DNA of 64,000 nt, taken from assembly GCA_009739215.1 (NCBI GenBank), contig VSJF01000003.1, forward strand, positions 372,001 to 436,000, read 5' to 3'. A program made the translations under genes and the position numbers. Origin of the DNA: Floccularia luteovirens. Taxonomy: Eukaryota; Basidiomycota; Agaricomycetes; Agaricales; Squamanitaceae. Positions 22,543-33,832 of the stretch are shown here, piece by piece. Position 1 is the first letter of the stretch, and each line of letters starts with the position of its first letter. Below the pieces are notes generated by a model, which did not search any database, was not told where the DNA came from, and saw nothing but the letters and a program-made list of their open reading frames with translations.

Positions 22543-25025
22543 CTAGCCTTGCTTCTGACGCTTCGACGATTGAGGGTCATGCTGTTTGTCGCCTGTTGTA
22601 GTCGGAGGCCCCGGACGCTTGATAGGAGGTAGAGGGCAAATTGTGACGTCCTCTAGCTCCTGGACAAGGTCCAATATAGCACCAAACTTGGAGTGAATCT
22701 CGGTAAACATTTCTTCATGGACGGTGTTCCCTACCAAATGGGCCTTGTAGCTGTCCAGGAGTAGCATCCTTAGTCCGCCAAGTATACGTAGATAACTTTG
22801 GAACTGTACTGGAAGAAAATCGCGGCTGTCTTTGAATATTAAATTGCTCATGAAAAAATCTGATCTTCTTTTGCCCGCGATATGCGAAAATAATCCCTGC
22901 GCAAAACTGTGCTGTTGGAGAATTGCCTCGGGAATATTATCGAAGTTTTGTTCGGGGCAGTACCATGCTAAAGACCACATGCCAACCCACCAAATTGACT
23001 CCAAGTCGTGAAGATAATTATGAACCAGTTCGGGTGTATCCACCGGGTTTCCAGATGATTTTAGATCTGACAAATCTTTAACGTTCCATTGGTCCAAATT
23101 CGGTCCATCAAACATATATCGGCCGGCTTCAATCTCGACTGCCATGAAATCAACAGTTCCCTATTCGTGGAAAATCAACAAGAGACTTGCTATCCAGGTT
23201 GCGACAACTACTCACAGTTCGAATCTTATGCTTTCCTCCCGATCCCTTAGGAATTGCATATTCCAAGTCAGATAACTTCCCCTGGTCACCTTGAAAGAGA
23301 ATATTGCCAGGGCTGATGTCTCGATGAACATATCTTTTTCTATACATTATTTCTAGCCCTATAACATGTGTTGAGTTATCACTGAAATGGGTGACAAGAT
23401 GGAAATGAACCTTCTACAGCATGCTTTAAGGATAGGAATAGTTGCTTGATGGATCGGATCTTGTATAGGGGTATGCACACCTCTTTGTAAACGATACGGG
23501 TGTGGACTTTCTCGCTAATCTTAGGATATTTAATTTCAACTGCCTCAACTGATGAGTTTATCTGGGATGAGCCAACACTATCCGAATGATGTTTGTTCGA
23601 ATCGAATTTTAGGACAGTTGGTTCAGCTTTTATTCTCAAATCAGGGTGTGTCGGAGATTCCGAGCCTAAATTAGTAGTGTGGTCATCCCTGCCGTCAATA
23701 GTGACACGCCCATACGCAAGGATGGTCAGAAAATACTTTCTCTCCTCATCTGAACATCCTTCGAGAATTTTTTTGAGAATGTCGGCTTCGTTAGGGCGAT
23801 CCGCATCCAACCATACATCCTTGAGAACAACTGGATCCCCAACAACCCCCCCGTTTTGGTCCAACAAACGAACTTTGAATACTCGAGTTGCACGACCGCG
23901 GATTGCGTCAGCGGAGAAATCAGACAGGACATCTTCTGTGCGATAAATTTGGGTTGTAGTGTTCCCATTATCGTCCCTTTTGTGAACCTCTATGTCATAT
24001 GCCCAGATATTTCTTGCAGATGTTCCAGGGCCGCGGATAAGTTTCATGGTAGGGTCCCATCCGAGTTGAGTGGTAGTAGCAAGGGACAACGAAGTGACCA
24101 GCCGAATGAACTTCCTGGGTTCCTATGATGAATTAATAAAAAGTACTTACTATATGTGGCCCAAAACCAACCTTCATAAAATCAAACGGAGTGGATACCA
24201 CAACGAGACTCCGACAACAAAACCACAATCTCGTGTTTGAATCTTCAATTGTAATACCAAAGGTGTATCTCCGGCGTGGATCATTCCGCATGATATGCTG
24301 CAAGCTCCATAGAATCTTTGCAGCATTCTTGGGGGGAAAAAATGAGTCAAGTCACGAACAAACATCATGTCTTCCCCACTCACATCGTAGAGATTGTCTA
24401 AAGTATCTGACTTTTTATACTCCTCGGCATAACCAATATCAAGCCAGTCAACCTTCGATGCACCGTCTACTCTGCAAAGAGATGTATTATAAGGATGGGC
24501 TTTGCTCAAGTGACCGTATCCATCAGGACGGGATGTGTTATAACGTGTTGATTTTGGGCTTTTATTAGGCTCGCTGCAATAGTTGAGCGTCGCTGTGTTG
24601 ACATTATGGGGATCGAAATAAACCGCATGTTGAAGTATTTGTTCACGTATGTCTTTCAAAGGAGCGAAAGTCTCTGTCTCGTTTTTAGGCGGTGAAGTGG
24701 TGAATTTGGACCACCCAGTTTCAGGCAAAAGACAACCAGAATCTAGCAAATTAGACTCTGTCTTGATGACATCGACACCGTTGTACCTGATGATATGGTC
24801 AAGTATGTACTCCAATTCAACTTGTGGCACCGATGAGCCTAAGTCTTCAATGACAGCTTCACGAGCTGAGTTCAGTTGATTTGATCGATAGGAAGAGTGA
24901 TGGACTTTTTTATGTTTTGAAGTGTTTCCTGTGAGCTGGCAGGTGCTCGGTCCGTATTGGCACTCATAGTGTGAAGTTGAAGGATAATTGCAACATGATA
25001 ATCTGAACAACGTTGTCGTTAACAT
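22543..25025 (-). CDS. FunK1 family fungal protein kinase
   Basis: Basidiomycete-expanded FunK1 kinase; physiological role unknown. Spliced exons give SAREAVIEDLGSSVPQVELE, a linker, NAAKILWSLQHIMRNDPRRR, FGITIEDSNTRLWFCCRS, a fungal-specific insert, then the kinase core: YKEVCIPLYKIRSIKQLF, the catalytic loop YVHRDISPGNILFQGDQGK, SDLEYAIPKG in the DFG position, and TVDFMAVEI. The C-lobe holds LVHNYLHDLESIWWVGMWSL and a QSSKRQKQG tail. Introns near 24360-24420, 24133-24160, 23343-23400 and 23160-23215 are GT-AG. The start is uncertain: 25025 keeps the frame, while 24967 (MSANTDRAPASSQET) looks more family-like but needs a one-base shift near 24870. It is the only complete copy in the cluster. 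Confidence 0.85.
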
Positions 25026-25119
25026 ATTGTTTGTCGGCCAAATAGTGACCTTATAGGTGATAGCATATATATCATGAACACAAATTTCTATACAAGTACA
25101 GTTATAGACACTACTTAAT

Positions 25120-25252
25120 GTCCAGAAAGCCTGCTTCTGGCGCTCCGAAGATATGCCATGTTGTGAAAGTAGTGGGCAGAGATTGACATCCTTTAGTTTC
25201 TGGGCATAGCTCAATATAGCACCAACCTGGAGTGAATACCTACGCCGATGGA
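25120..25252 (-). pseudogene. FunK1 C-terminal tail fragment
   Basis: The minus strand reads QVGAILSYAQKLKDVNLCPL and SSERQKQAF, matching the terminal part of the intact FunK1 protein (KFGAILDLVQELEDVTICPL, SSKRQKQG). It is upstream of the intact gene's start, so it belongs to another lost copy. Confidence 0.6.
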
Positions 25253-25282
25253 GATTCATCCAATCAAGAATCAACTGACATC

Positions 25283-25372
25283 CAGGTGGGCACGCCAGGT
25301 CTGATCCATAACTATCTTCATGACTTGGAGTCAGTTTGGTAAGTTGGCATGTGGTCATCAGCACGGAGCTGT
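25283..25372 (+). pseudogene. FunK1 C-lobe fragment, inverted
   Basis: The plus strand reads GLIHNYLHDLESVW, then a stop, then VGMWS, corresponding to LVHNYLHDLESIWWVGMWSL of the intact kinase but in opposite orientation to the neighbouring fragment. About 25373-25946 shows nothing else I can support. Confidence 0.6.
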
Positions 25373-25946
25373 CTGATTGCTTAAGCCTTTATCAGCCAAA
25401 GTCAATAGATAGAGAGTGCATAGGGCTAGCTTCCACGAATCAATTTCCTGACCCGATCTGAGGCGTATTTGGTTGAATAAAAATGATTTGGTGGTCTGCC
25501 CTATGGTTAGGAGCTTGAAAGACAGGCATGAATAATGGATTGGCAAGATGTAGTCCCTCGAAATTAGATTAGACGGCTACTCCTACAGTTCCCAGGTCAT
25601 TCACTGTATAACTAATACTTCTTGGATTTCTTCTTGTGTATCTATATGGCAGTGGGGTAGCATTAAAGTTGACTTAACCTGGGTGTGCAAGGGAGTATAC
25701 TGCTGCTTGTTCATTCGGTGACCTTGCCAGCTAGAGCAGCAGCTCGTGACATGCCTTTCAACCTGCTCCTGGAGCCGAAAATGAGAGAGTCAACGTGCTT
25801 TATATAAACGATGCACATGAATTCGAACATATTAATATTATGTCACTGTGTCCGCACATTGCAGAAATTGCATCGTCATGTGATCACTACTTATGAAATA
25901 GGATATCCAGAAATTCTGATAACTAACTACCTCGCAAGCTACAACC

Positions 25947-26418
25947 ATGAACTCCCCACCAGATCCTGGCTCACCTTCACTATCTACAACCTCAACTGAA
26001 TCTCCACCACCGGAGGAATCTGGCTTCCAGCCAACGCCAACGAATATCATGAACATTGCTAACCAGTTATCTCCATCCTTTTCTGGTGTGGGGGGTTCAT
26101 CGAAACGCCGTCTACCAACGGGGTCTTCATTCGCTGCATCGGTCTCAAATCGTGATGCTAAAACTAGGAGGCGTGGAGAGCCTGGAAGAAAATCTGATTT
26201 GCGTGGTTGGGAAGGAGGTAAGGAAGGGGGAAAGAAGGACGAGTTATTAGACCATGCCCTAGTTGAGTATCTTCGCAGTGGTGAGCATTTTTTGCTTTAT
26301 ATTTTTCTTACCCTTGAGTGCTCACAAAACGTTAACATTGACAGAAATTGGGGATCCGTTCCTATTTTGAGTTACGACTTTGTGTTCGCTTCCTTCCATT
26401 CATTCAATCCGACGGGGT
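25947..26418 (+). pseudogene. Ser/Pro-rich conserved-looking gene, 5' part only
   Basis: The ATG at 25947 opens a 111-residue exon starting MNSPPDPGSPSLSTTSTES, with FQPTPTNIMNIANQLSP and a basic SSKRRLPTGSSF stretch, ending at a GTGAGC donor (26281). The second exon from 26345 continues EIGDPFLF and stops at TGA. If one T of the TTTT run at 26365-26368 is ignored, it runs on as ELRLCVRFLPFIQSDG. Immediately afterwards a displaced AP-2 mu fragment begins, so the gene seems cut by a rearrangement. I do not recognise the family. Confidence 0.5.
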
Positions 26419-26448
26419 AAGCTACGAGATATACAGAATGGCTACTAC

Positions 26449-26635
26449 AGCTAGGGAGTCGCACTTCCAACAACTTAACAATCGACGATGGTTGTATTGA
26501 GAGATGTTGGTACACATGGAATAACATCTTTGTAGCCATAGCTGATTGTTGAACTTCGTTCGTCTTCATACAGCGATAGCATATGATACTTGTATGGTCC
26601 AACGGTTGCAATCACTTGCTATGACAACCTAGACG
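26449..26635 (-). pseudogene. Displaced fragment of the AP-2 mu gene
   Basis: Plus-strand sequence here (CTAGGGAGTCGCACTTCC, GGTTGTATTGAGAGATGTTG, AGCATATGATACTTGTATGG, AACGGTTGCAATCACT) aligns, with small deletions, to 10436-10655 inside APM4. The match starts within an APM4 intron, so the copy arose at DNA level and not by reverse transcription. It has no open frame. Confidence 0.7.
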
Positions 26636-26752
26636 TGAACAACTAGAAGACTGAGTCTTTCTTTCTCAGTGAAATGAGAGCTCCGTATAAGTTCAACATG
26701 TTTACCATACTGTAACGCGGAATTAATTGTGTATGAGTACTGTTATTTTCAG

Positions 26753-27720
26753 ACACTGTTCTAAGCCCAAAGAGCCTTGCTTCTGACGCTTCAAAACTTC
26801 AACATTGAGAACCATGCTTTTCGTCTGTCTTTGTGGGGAACGTCGGATGCTGAATAGAGGGCAGAGGGCAAATATTGACATCCTTTGCTTTCTTGGCAAG
26901 GTCCAGTATAACGCCAAACTTGGAATGAATGTCTATAAATAATTCCTCATTAACAGTGTTTTCTGCCAAGTGGGTCTTGTAACTCTCCACGAGTAGGGTC
27001 CTTAGCCTGGCAAGGATACATAAATAACCTATGAATTGTGGTGGAAGAAAATCGAGTTTCTCGTCGAATGAGACTGTGTTCGTGAAATCTTTTTCCATTG
27101 TGCACGAAAATAATTCCTGCGCAGAATAGTGGCTGTTGGAGATTTGACTCAGGAATATAGTTCTCTGCCGGGCAGCTCCATGCTAAAGACCACATTCCAA
27201 CCCACCAAACTGACTCGAAGTCATGAAGATAATTATGGATCAGATCTGGAGGACCCGCTGGGACGATAAATGATTCCGAATCTTCAATGTTGTATCGGGA
27301 CAGATCAGGTGCTCCGATCCTGTATCGATTGACTTCAATTCCGACCGCCATGAAGTCAATTGTTCCCTACTCGTAAATAAGAGACCAGATATTCAGGTTG
27401 CGACGACTACTCACAGTTTGCAAATCATATTTTCCTCCTAATCCCACAGGAATTGCGTATTTCAGGTCAGACAATTTTTCTGATCACCTATAGAGATAAT
27501 ATTGCTGAAGCTGACGTCTTGATGAACATAACCTATGCTATACATTATTTCTAGTCCTATTATATGTGATCAGACACCACTGGAGTCTATGACAAAATGG
27601 ATATAAATCTTGTACAGCATGTTGCAAGGCAAGGAATAGTTGTTTGGTGGACGGAACATTGCATAGAAAACTATACACATTTTGAAGGTGGTTATGGCCA
27701 TGTTGTGCTGTTGTAACCAA
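26753..27720 (-). pseudogene. FunK1 kinase pseudogene lacking most of the N-lobe
   Basis: The minus strand keeps MAVGIEVNRYRIGAPDLSRY, LIHNYLHDFESVWWVGMWSL, LRTLLVESYKTHLAENTV, FGVILDLAKKAKDVNICPLP and, upstream, STKQLFLALQHAV. A frameshift lies between NGKR and DFTN near 27100, the catalytic-loop region near 27480-27530 is degraded, and no N-terminal half is present. Confidence 0.75.
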
Positions 27721-28184
27721 TGAGATCGTTGAATATGATGCGAAGCAAATGCAGGCAGATTCTGAACAGCTGTTCCAGCTTCCAGCTCTGATTTAAGTAT
27801 CCTGAATAAAAACGAGTACATCGGAGTTTCCGAGTTGAAATCAGTACCATTTAACGTACCCGATGTGACTACATATACAGATATGCATACCTGGTCCGTA
27901 TTACGATGTAATGAAAGTGAGCAATCGACAACAAGAAAAACTTGGACCTATCTTGCGCGGAGACCAAATTTGATACAACATAATTCATGATGAGGTGCGC
28001 ACTGATCATCCCTGCCACCAATATATACTTGACACCTTTTCTCCAATATATAATTGCAATATTATCTATCATTCACATGTAAGAAGCATCACCACAACGA
28101 AAGGAACACACAAAACAACTACAGAGTAAGTCATACATACAAAATGTCCTAGTAGATACAAAACAACATCAACTCAAATAACCT
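27721..28184. other. Intergenic, no gene seen
   Basis: About 460 bp between FunK1 debris and the flippase stop codon. Open frames are short and not protein-like. Confidence 0.55.
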
Positions 28185-31100
28185 CTAAAGTGATGACTTT
28201 CGTTTTCTGACAGAGAATATATGACTCAACACTTCCTTTCCTTTCCGTTTCGGTGAAGATCGTAAAGTGTGAGTTGGCCGTCTTTCGGATATGTTGCTTT
28301 GAATCCTTCTCATCTCGACTCCACGTTCCTCTGTTATAAAATCAAACCCTCGCTCTCTAGAAACGATACCAGTTGACATATCCGTCCTACTCGCGGATCG
28401 CAGGTCAACAACAGACGGTATCCTGTTTCCAGGATCAATCGAGATAGAACTTCTGTTCATGGGAAGCCTTCTCTTAAGAGCGGTCAATCCAATCCCATCT
28501 CCTGACGAAGCGGAGTACTGCGATAGATCTTGATTAGGGTTTTGCTTCTTGATGTATCGCACAATGTCAAGATCGTCTGGCCTAAACCCAACCTTGTATG
28601 CTTTCGCGATAATCCTTGGTGCGAGCGATACGACAAATGTGATCACTAAACCGAACCAGAAGTATGCAGAGCCAAGGACCAATTCGTCGTTTCCGTAAAG
28701 ATTCGTGACAGCATATCCTGGTGCAATTAAGGCGTATATGATCTATTACAAACTGTGAGAATATGCTTTAGAAATGGGGTTTATACGTGCACGAACCGTG
28801 AAGATCCACACGACAACTGTTCCGATGAATACGAAGAAACACAACCAGTAGGTCCATGCAGTGGCAGAGAGCCCCGTGAATGTATTAGCCACCATCACCC
28901 CCGAAATGGCCATTGTCTGTGAAAGCCATTAGAGATCATGACGTTTGTTATTGGGAAAGAAAATACCGTAGAGAACTGCTGTAGACGTGTATCAAAACCA
29001 TCGCTACGTGCAGATGTCGAAGTGTATGTGTATAAGATAAGGAAGAAAATGATCACAGACTATGGAAATATGTATAAGCATCAACTCAGAAGCAGCAGTA
29101 AACAATACCCACCTGTACTATTCCATCTATAATGTATACGAAGAAGTGTTTCAATCCAAACCAATGACCCTCTCGTCCAAAGTGGTATAATTCGGGTAAT
29201 TGCATTAGAACTTCGGCATCTATAATAGAAATATCAAAAGGTGGCAATCTTGCATAGAATGAATATACAAACCAAGTATTCGGTCAAAAAGACCTATTCC
29301 AATAACGGCTGCAATAGTCCATAGCGAATTCCAAAAGAGGACGTAGATATAATCAAAAACGCTATCCCATCGTCAAAATGTAAATTTCAGACCGATTCAA
29401 AACAATCAAACGTACAAATTTGCACTCCAACCATCATAAATTTGGAACCACCATAGAATACCAGTGGGCACCATATTTTTATAGAAAAAGTTCAAAATCC
29501 TGCACGGATATATCAGATCCGAATTTCTGATCTAAGGAGGATGGACACTTACATGGTGCCATTACGAGCATATGACCAATGTCCATGAACGAGGAGTAAC
29601 TTCTTCAGGAAGCGGAACTAATTGATAGTCAGATTCTACCCCAGAATATATGAAAATAGAAGCCTACGTACCTGTGCAATGGCATAGTCTGATGAGTTCA
29701 CAGCTTGAAGTCCCTCTTCTCCAGAAATACCAATGCCAACGTCTGCAGCCTAGGTAGGATGAGTTGGTTGAAGTGAAACAGACACTCATAAATCAACTTG
29801 CCTGGATCATACTAACGTCATTAGCTCCGTCCCCGATTGCGAGTGTCATTGATCCTAGTCCGTCTTTGACGAGTTTGACGATCAAAGCTTTTTGCATTGG
29901 TGATACTCGACAACATATGACTCCCTCACACAAAGTAGCGAGATGTAAAAGCAAACTTTTATTTTCTTCGTCAGCGAAGGCCTGAGTGATGTCACAGTCA
30001 GTTTCACTACCGGCCAAATCTAGTCTCAATACATACCTCAAGTAGAGCTGCTCCATCAACCACAAGTACAAAGCCACCTGGTCTGTCTCCATTGTGCGAT
30101 CCGACAATCGAGGATACATCAGTACTCATACGATGTAAACGGTTTCTGTCACGAGATTCCATTGAGCTCCGTGCGGAACCGGCTCCTTTGTTTATTGCTG
30201 GGATATCCTCGACTTCCGGGAAGAATTTTTGGATAGCAGCTTTGATCTGTTCGTTCACAGGACGTGGTCCGCCGCGGACTATGATAATGTTCGAGTCAGT
30301 TTGGATCAGGTTAGTACTGCGACCAATGGCTGGTAGACATTTGTCAAGTCAGAGAGTTATGCATATAATTGTTCACAATCGTTGTAGCTCACCAACGGCA
30401 GTCTCCAATTTATCTCCTGTAGCCACCCAGATCTTAATGCCTGCTCGTTTCAGATCCGCGATGGTTTCTGGTACACCATCTTGTAGACGATCTTCGATTG
30501 CGGTCGCACCTAGCAAACGCAAATCTTGCTCTAGTTCATTTGAAACTCTTTCAATTGCTTCTTCACGATTTTCCATAGCTATGGTAGCTTGATGATAGCG
30601 TCTCGACCATTCCTGATAATCTTCCTCTGTAAACTCGTGAATACGAAGAAATAGGATAAAAGGATAGATTAAGTACCTTTTAAAACCTTGTATGCCAATG
30701 TCAATGTCCGCAAACCATTATTCGCAAATTCGTTGAGATGCTTCTCGGTCTCTGCTCTCAGTCCATTCGTATCTCCCTGAAGCCGTTCGAAAATGACATT
30801 ATCCGCTCCTTTTGTGAGCAGGAACAACCTGTTATCGCCTTCGTCGAGCTTGCGCAGTACCACACTCATTCGCTTTCGAGCACTGGTAAATTCGAGTATA
30901 TTCAACAACTGGTATCTTTCCACATCCATCGAGAAGGGTGTTTGTAGAGACAGGATATCTTTTTCGCGACCTAAGAACACATAACCAACGTCTGCGGCGG
31001 CCTGAACAAGAGCGGCTTCATCAGGCGATTGAGCCCTATATTCTATTTCTCCAGTTACTGGATTGTGTGCTACCAGGACAGTATGACAAAGACCAAGAAC

Positions 31101-33097
31101 AGTGAAAAATCCGTTCAGAAGTCTAGCATGTAGGGCTTGTGAGGAATTGGGGTCAACTATAGCAGCTTCTTCGAGGTCACGTTGAAGGTTAGAATCTTTG
31201 AAATGGACAATTTCGGAATTTTGCGATTTAGTGTCTGAATTGACATCGATACGTGAGCTAGTGCTGGGCGGCGATTGCGTCTTCGCTGGCCAGATATTAA
31301 TAGCTATAGGTTCTTGGTCAGGCTTAATAGGAACTTGTTTGATGTCGTCGGTTTCGCTGGGAAACTCCGGATCACCACAATATGCTTGGCCTCCGATGGA
31401 ACATTGACGGAAAACCATAAGATTCTAGAAAAGAAGGTTATGAGCACCCGCACCGGCAGGAGCGTAGAAACACAAACCTGAGTGAGAGTACCTGTTTTGT
31501 CCGAAAAAATGTATTCGATTTGGCCGAGGTCATCGGATAAGTTCCAACTTCGTGGTATAGTGGGCCTATTTGTTTTCTTGTAATAAATATCGCCGTCCAG
31601 ATAAATAAACGCCGCTTGACAGGTCCTAACAAATTCAATGGAAATATAGAGTGATATAGGAACGATATCTTGGAATCTGAGTGGGGGTGAGTGACAAGTC
31701 TCCAGAAAGATTAGAACAACACTAACGTTAGTAGAGCAAAGATGAAAGTGATTAATCCATTAATTTTGGGGTTATCATCACTGTGATTGTCACCAAATAG
31801 CCATGGCGCGCCGAGAGGGTAGTAGTGTTCCTCGAGAGCGGAATCAACGATAGCACACACAGTAGCTAGTACAGCCAGAATGACCAAGTTGGATATTCTG
31901 GAATAAATTCAGTTGGCGATAGAAAATAAATATAGGCTGACATACACTTGAGGGTTCATTTGCCTTTCGACCTTGCTCCGTTTACTAGGCGTACCACCAG
32001 AGTTCATGACAATTTTACTGTCGAGTCCAGTGAAAAGAACGATACCGATTGCCCAATCTGTATTTTTGAGGACCGTCCCCCGCAAAAATGTCATCGACAG
32101 ATCAACAGGCGATGTCTCGTTTTTAATAGTGACATTAGCGTTGAGCCTGTACATATCCGTGTCGGGTCTGTCACATTTGATTACAATTGAATCTTGTGAA
32201 TTTGCACATTCACGTGCATTCCGCAGATGTGTAAGGGCAGGGACTCCACTACGAGACTTGAGATTGGTCTCCCCATCGAGATTCATTGTCTCTACAAATG
32301 CAACATTGCCATCCTCAGACGTGGCACAAATGAGGATGTCGGCTGGGAATGATTCTTTGTCCATAATTTTGACGAAATCTCCGACTTTGACATCCTCCCA
32401 GAGGGTCGTTTTCCAGTAGGGCTTCTGTTGACCCTCGGTACCTTTCATATCGTAGTGGTCGTAATCAATATCAATGTCTGGTTCTGTCGGGTGGTTATGC
32501 TTTTCCCCATGGTGCGAGGGTTCCTTGGCTTTATTTTGGGGAAGTATGCCCCGTATAAAAGTTTTGCTTTTTGCCTCTGTTAAATTGGGATTTTTGAAGT
32601 TACCTCCTGTAAGAACCCGAACTTTGCCGTAATTAATCTGTTTATCGGACTGGTGTCGTTTGAAATCTTCGTAGCCATCTTTGAGAGCTGTTATTCCAAG
32701 AATGACCAACAGAGGTAGAATTGCAACTCCAGCTGCTATTGTCGAAAACTTAGGGAAAAACTGGGTGATTGCAATTCCTAGGAAAAACCTATGTTTCCAT
32801 TGTCAAGCATGGCATCGGAAAGAACTTCAGTTGGACGCACATATTGGCTACACGCCTGAACTGCTCCATCAAGTTCCTGGGCAAGAAGGTGATGATCGTA
32901 TATTTGGATGTTATGACTTGATTCGTTGCATATGTACATCCTGGCTTGACCTTGCCCTTGGAGTCAAGACAGTCGGCGGGAAGAGGGTTATTTACATAGA
33001 TGGTTCGTGGTGGACCAGGTTGGCGCTTTCTTGAGAACAAGCTTTCTACAGAAAATTCAGAAAGCCAGGAGAACCAAGGACCTGCTCGGGACTTCAT
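28185..33097 (-). CDS. P4-type ATPase, phospholipid flippase (Dnf1/Dnf2-like)
   Basis: ATP-driven translocase moving phospholipids to the cytosolic leaflet of plasma or endosomal membranes. The start at 33097 gives [15 protein letters not shown]. Family blocks: [18 protein letters not shown] and [20 protein letters not shown] (N-terminus), [42 protein letters not shown], the phosphorylation motif [19 protein letters not shown]...[37 protein letters not shown] and the hinge [13 protein letters not shown]. The C-terminal membrane region lies at 28700-29760. A basic Ser-rich cytosolic tail ends with RKRKSSL. Many introns; no broken frame seen. Its sequence class matches yeast Dnf1/2 better than Drs2 or Neo1. 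It would act with a Cdc50-type partner, not present in the window. Confidence 0.94.
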
Positions 33098-33832
33098 CGC
33101 GGCGAGAGGAGCTGGAGGGCCTATGATGAGCTACGTTGAGGGAAGGGATGCATAGATGCGAATCAGACGTACCGTGTCTATCTCATAACTCGTCTCGGCA
33201 AGGCTTTTTTTGGCGCCAGGTAAGCGATGAATCAGCGCAGCCCCCCACATACGTGACCGGAAGCATGATGGCCATGGAACCAATAGTGACATTTCAAATG
33301 ACATAAGGTTCATGAGATGATGATAACAATAGACAACTACACATCCTCGTCTCATAACCGGGTCTATGGTCGGAGATGTGCCCGTATGCCATCTAACTGT
33401 CATCCAGAATATGTTGAATATTATCAACTTTTCGTACGGAATTTTTAGGAAACTCGACCTGCAGGATTATGTGTGGCTGTCCTCATACTGAAAAGGCAAT
33501 TTCATATGAAACGTCGACAACTCAAAACAGGTTTACACGATAATTAAATAAGTCATAAATAATTACTAATAAAGTGAGCTAGATCATTTGCAACCATATG
33601 GACACACGTCCAGACATGCCCGCGTCCTGATGGGGTTCGGCCTAAGCTTTTCCTATTTCAGAACATCCTCGACTAATCGATAACCCGAAGGCGGTACCTT
33701 GCGTGATGGCCATTTATTCTCATCCAGTGACTCTTTCGTTTCGGTGGGCAGTTTGTTTCGGGCACAACACATCTTCATCATCATCTTTATCAACACAATC
33801 TTGATTGGGTTGCACTCAGCATTCATTCTTCA
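33098..33832. other. Intergenic, flippase promoter region
   Basis: 735 bp between the flippase start and the FAN1 stop, both on the minus strand. No supportable coding sequence or RNA gene. Confidence 0.6.

Noticed and set aside
33131..33427. 98-codon open frame upstream of the flippase
   Set aside because: Lies in the promoter of the flippase gene, with no homology and no splice sites joining it to the gene.
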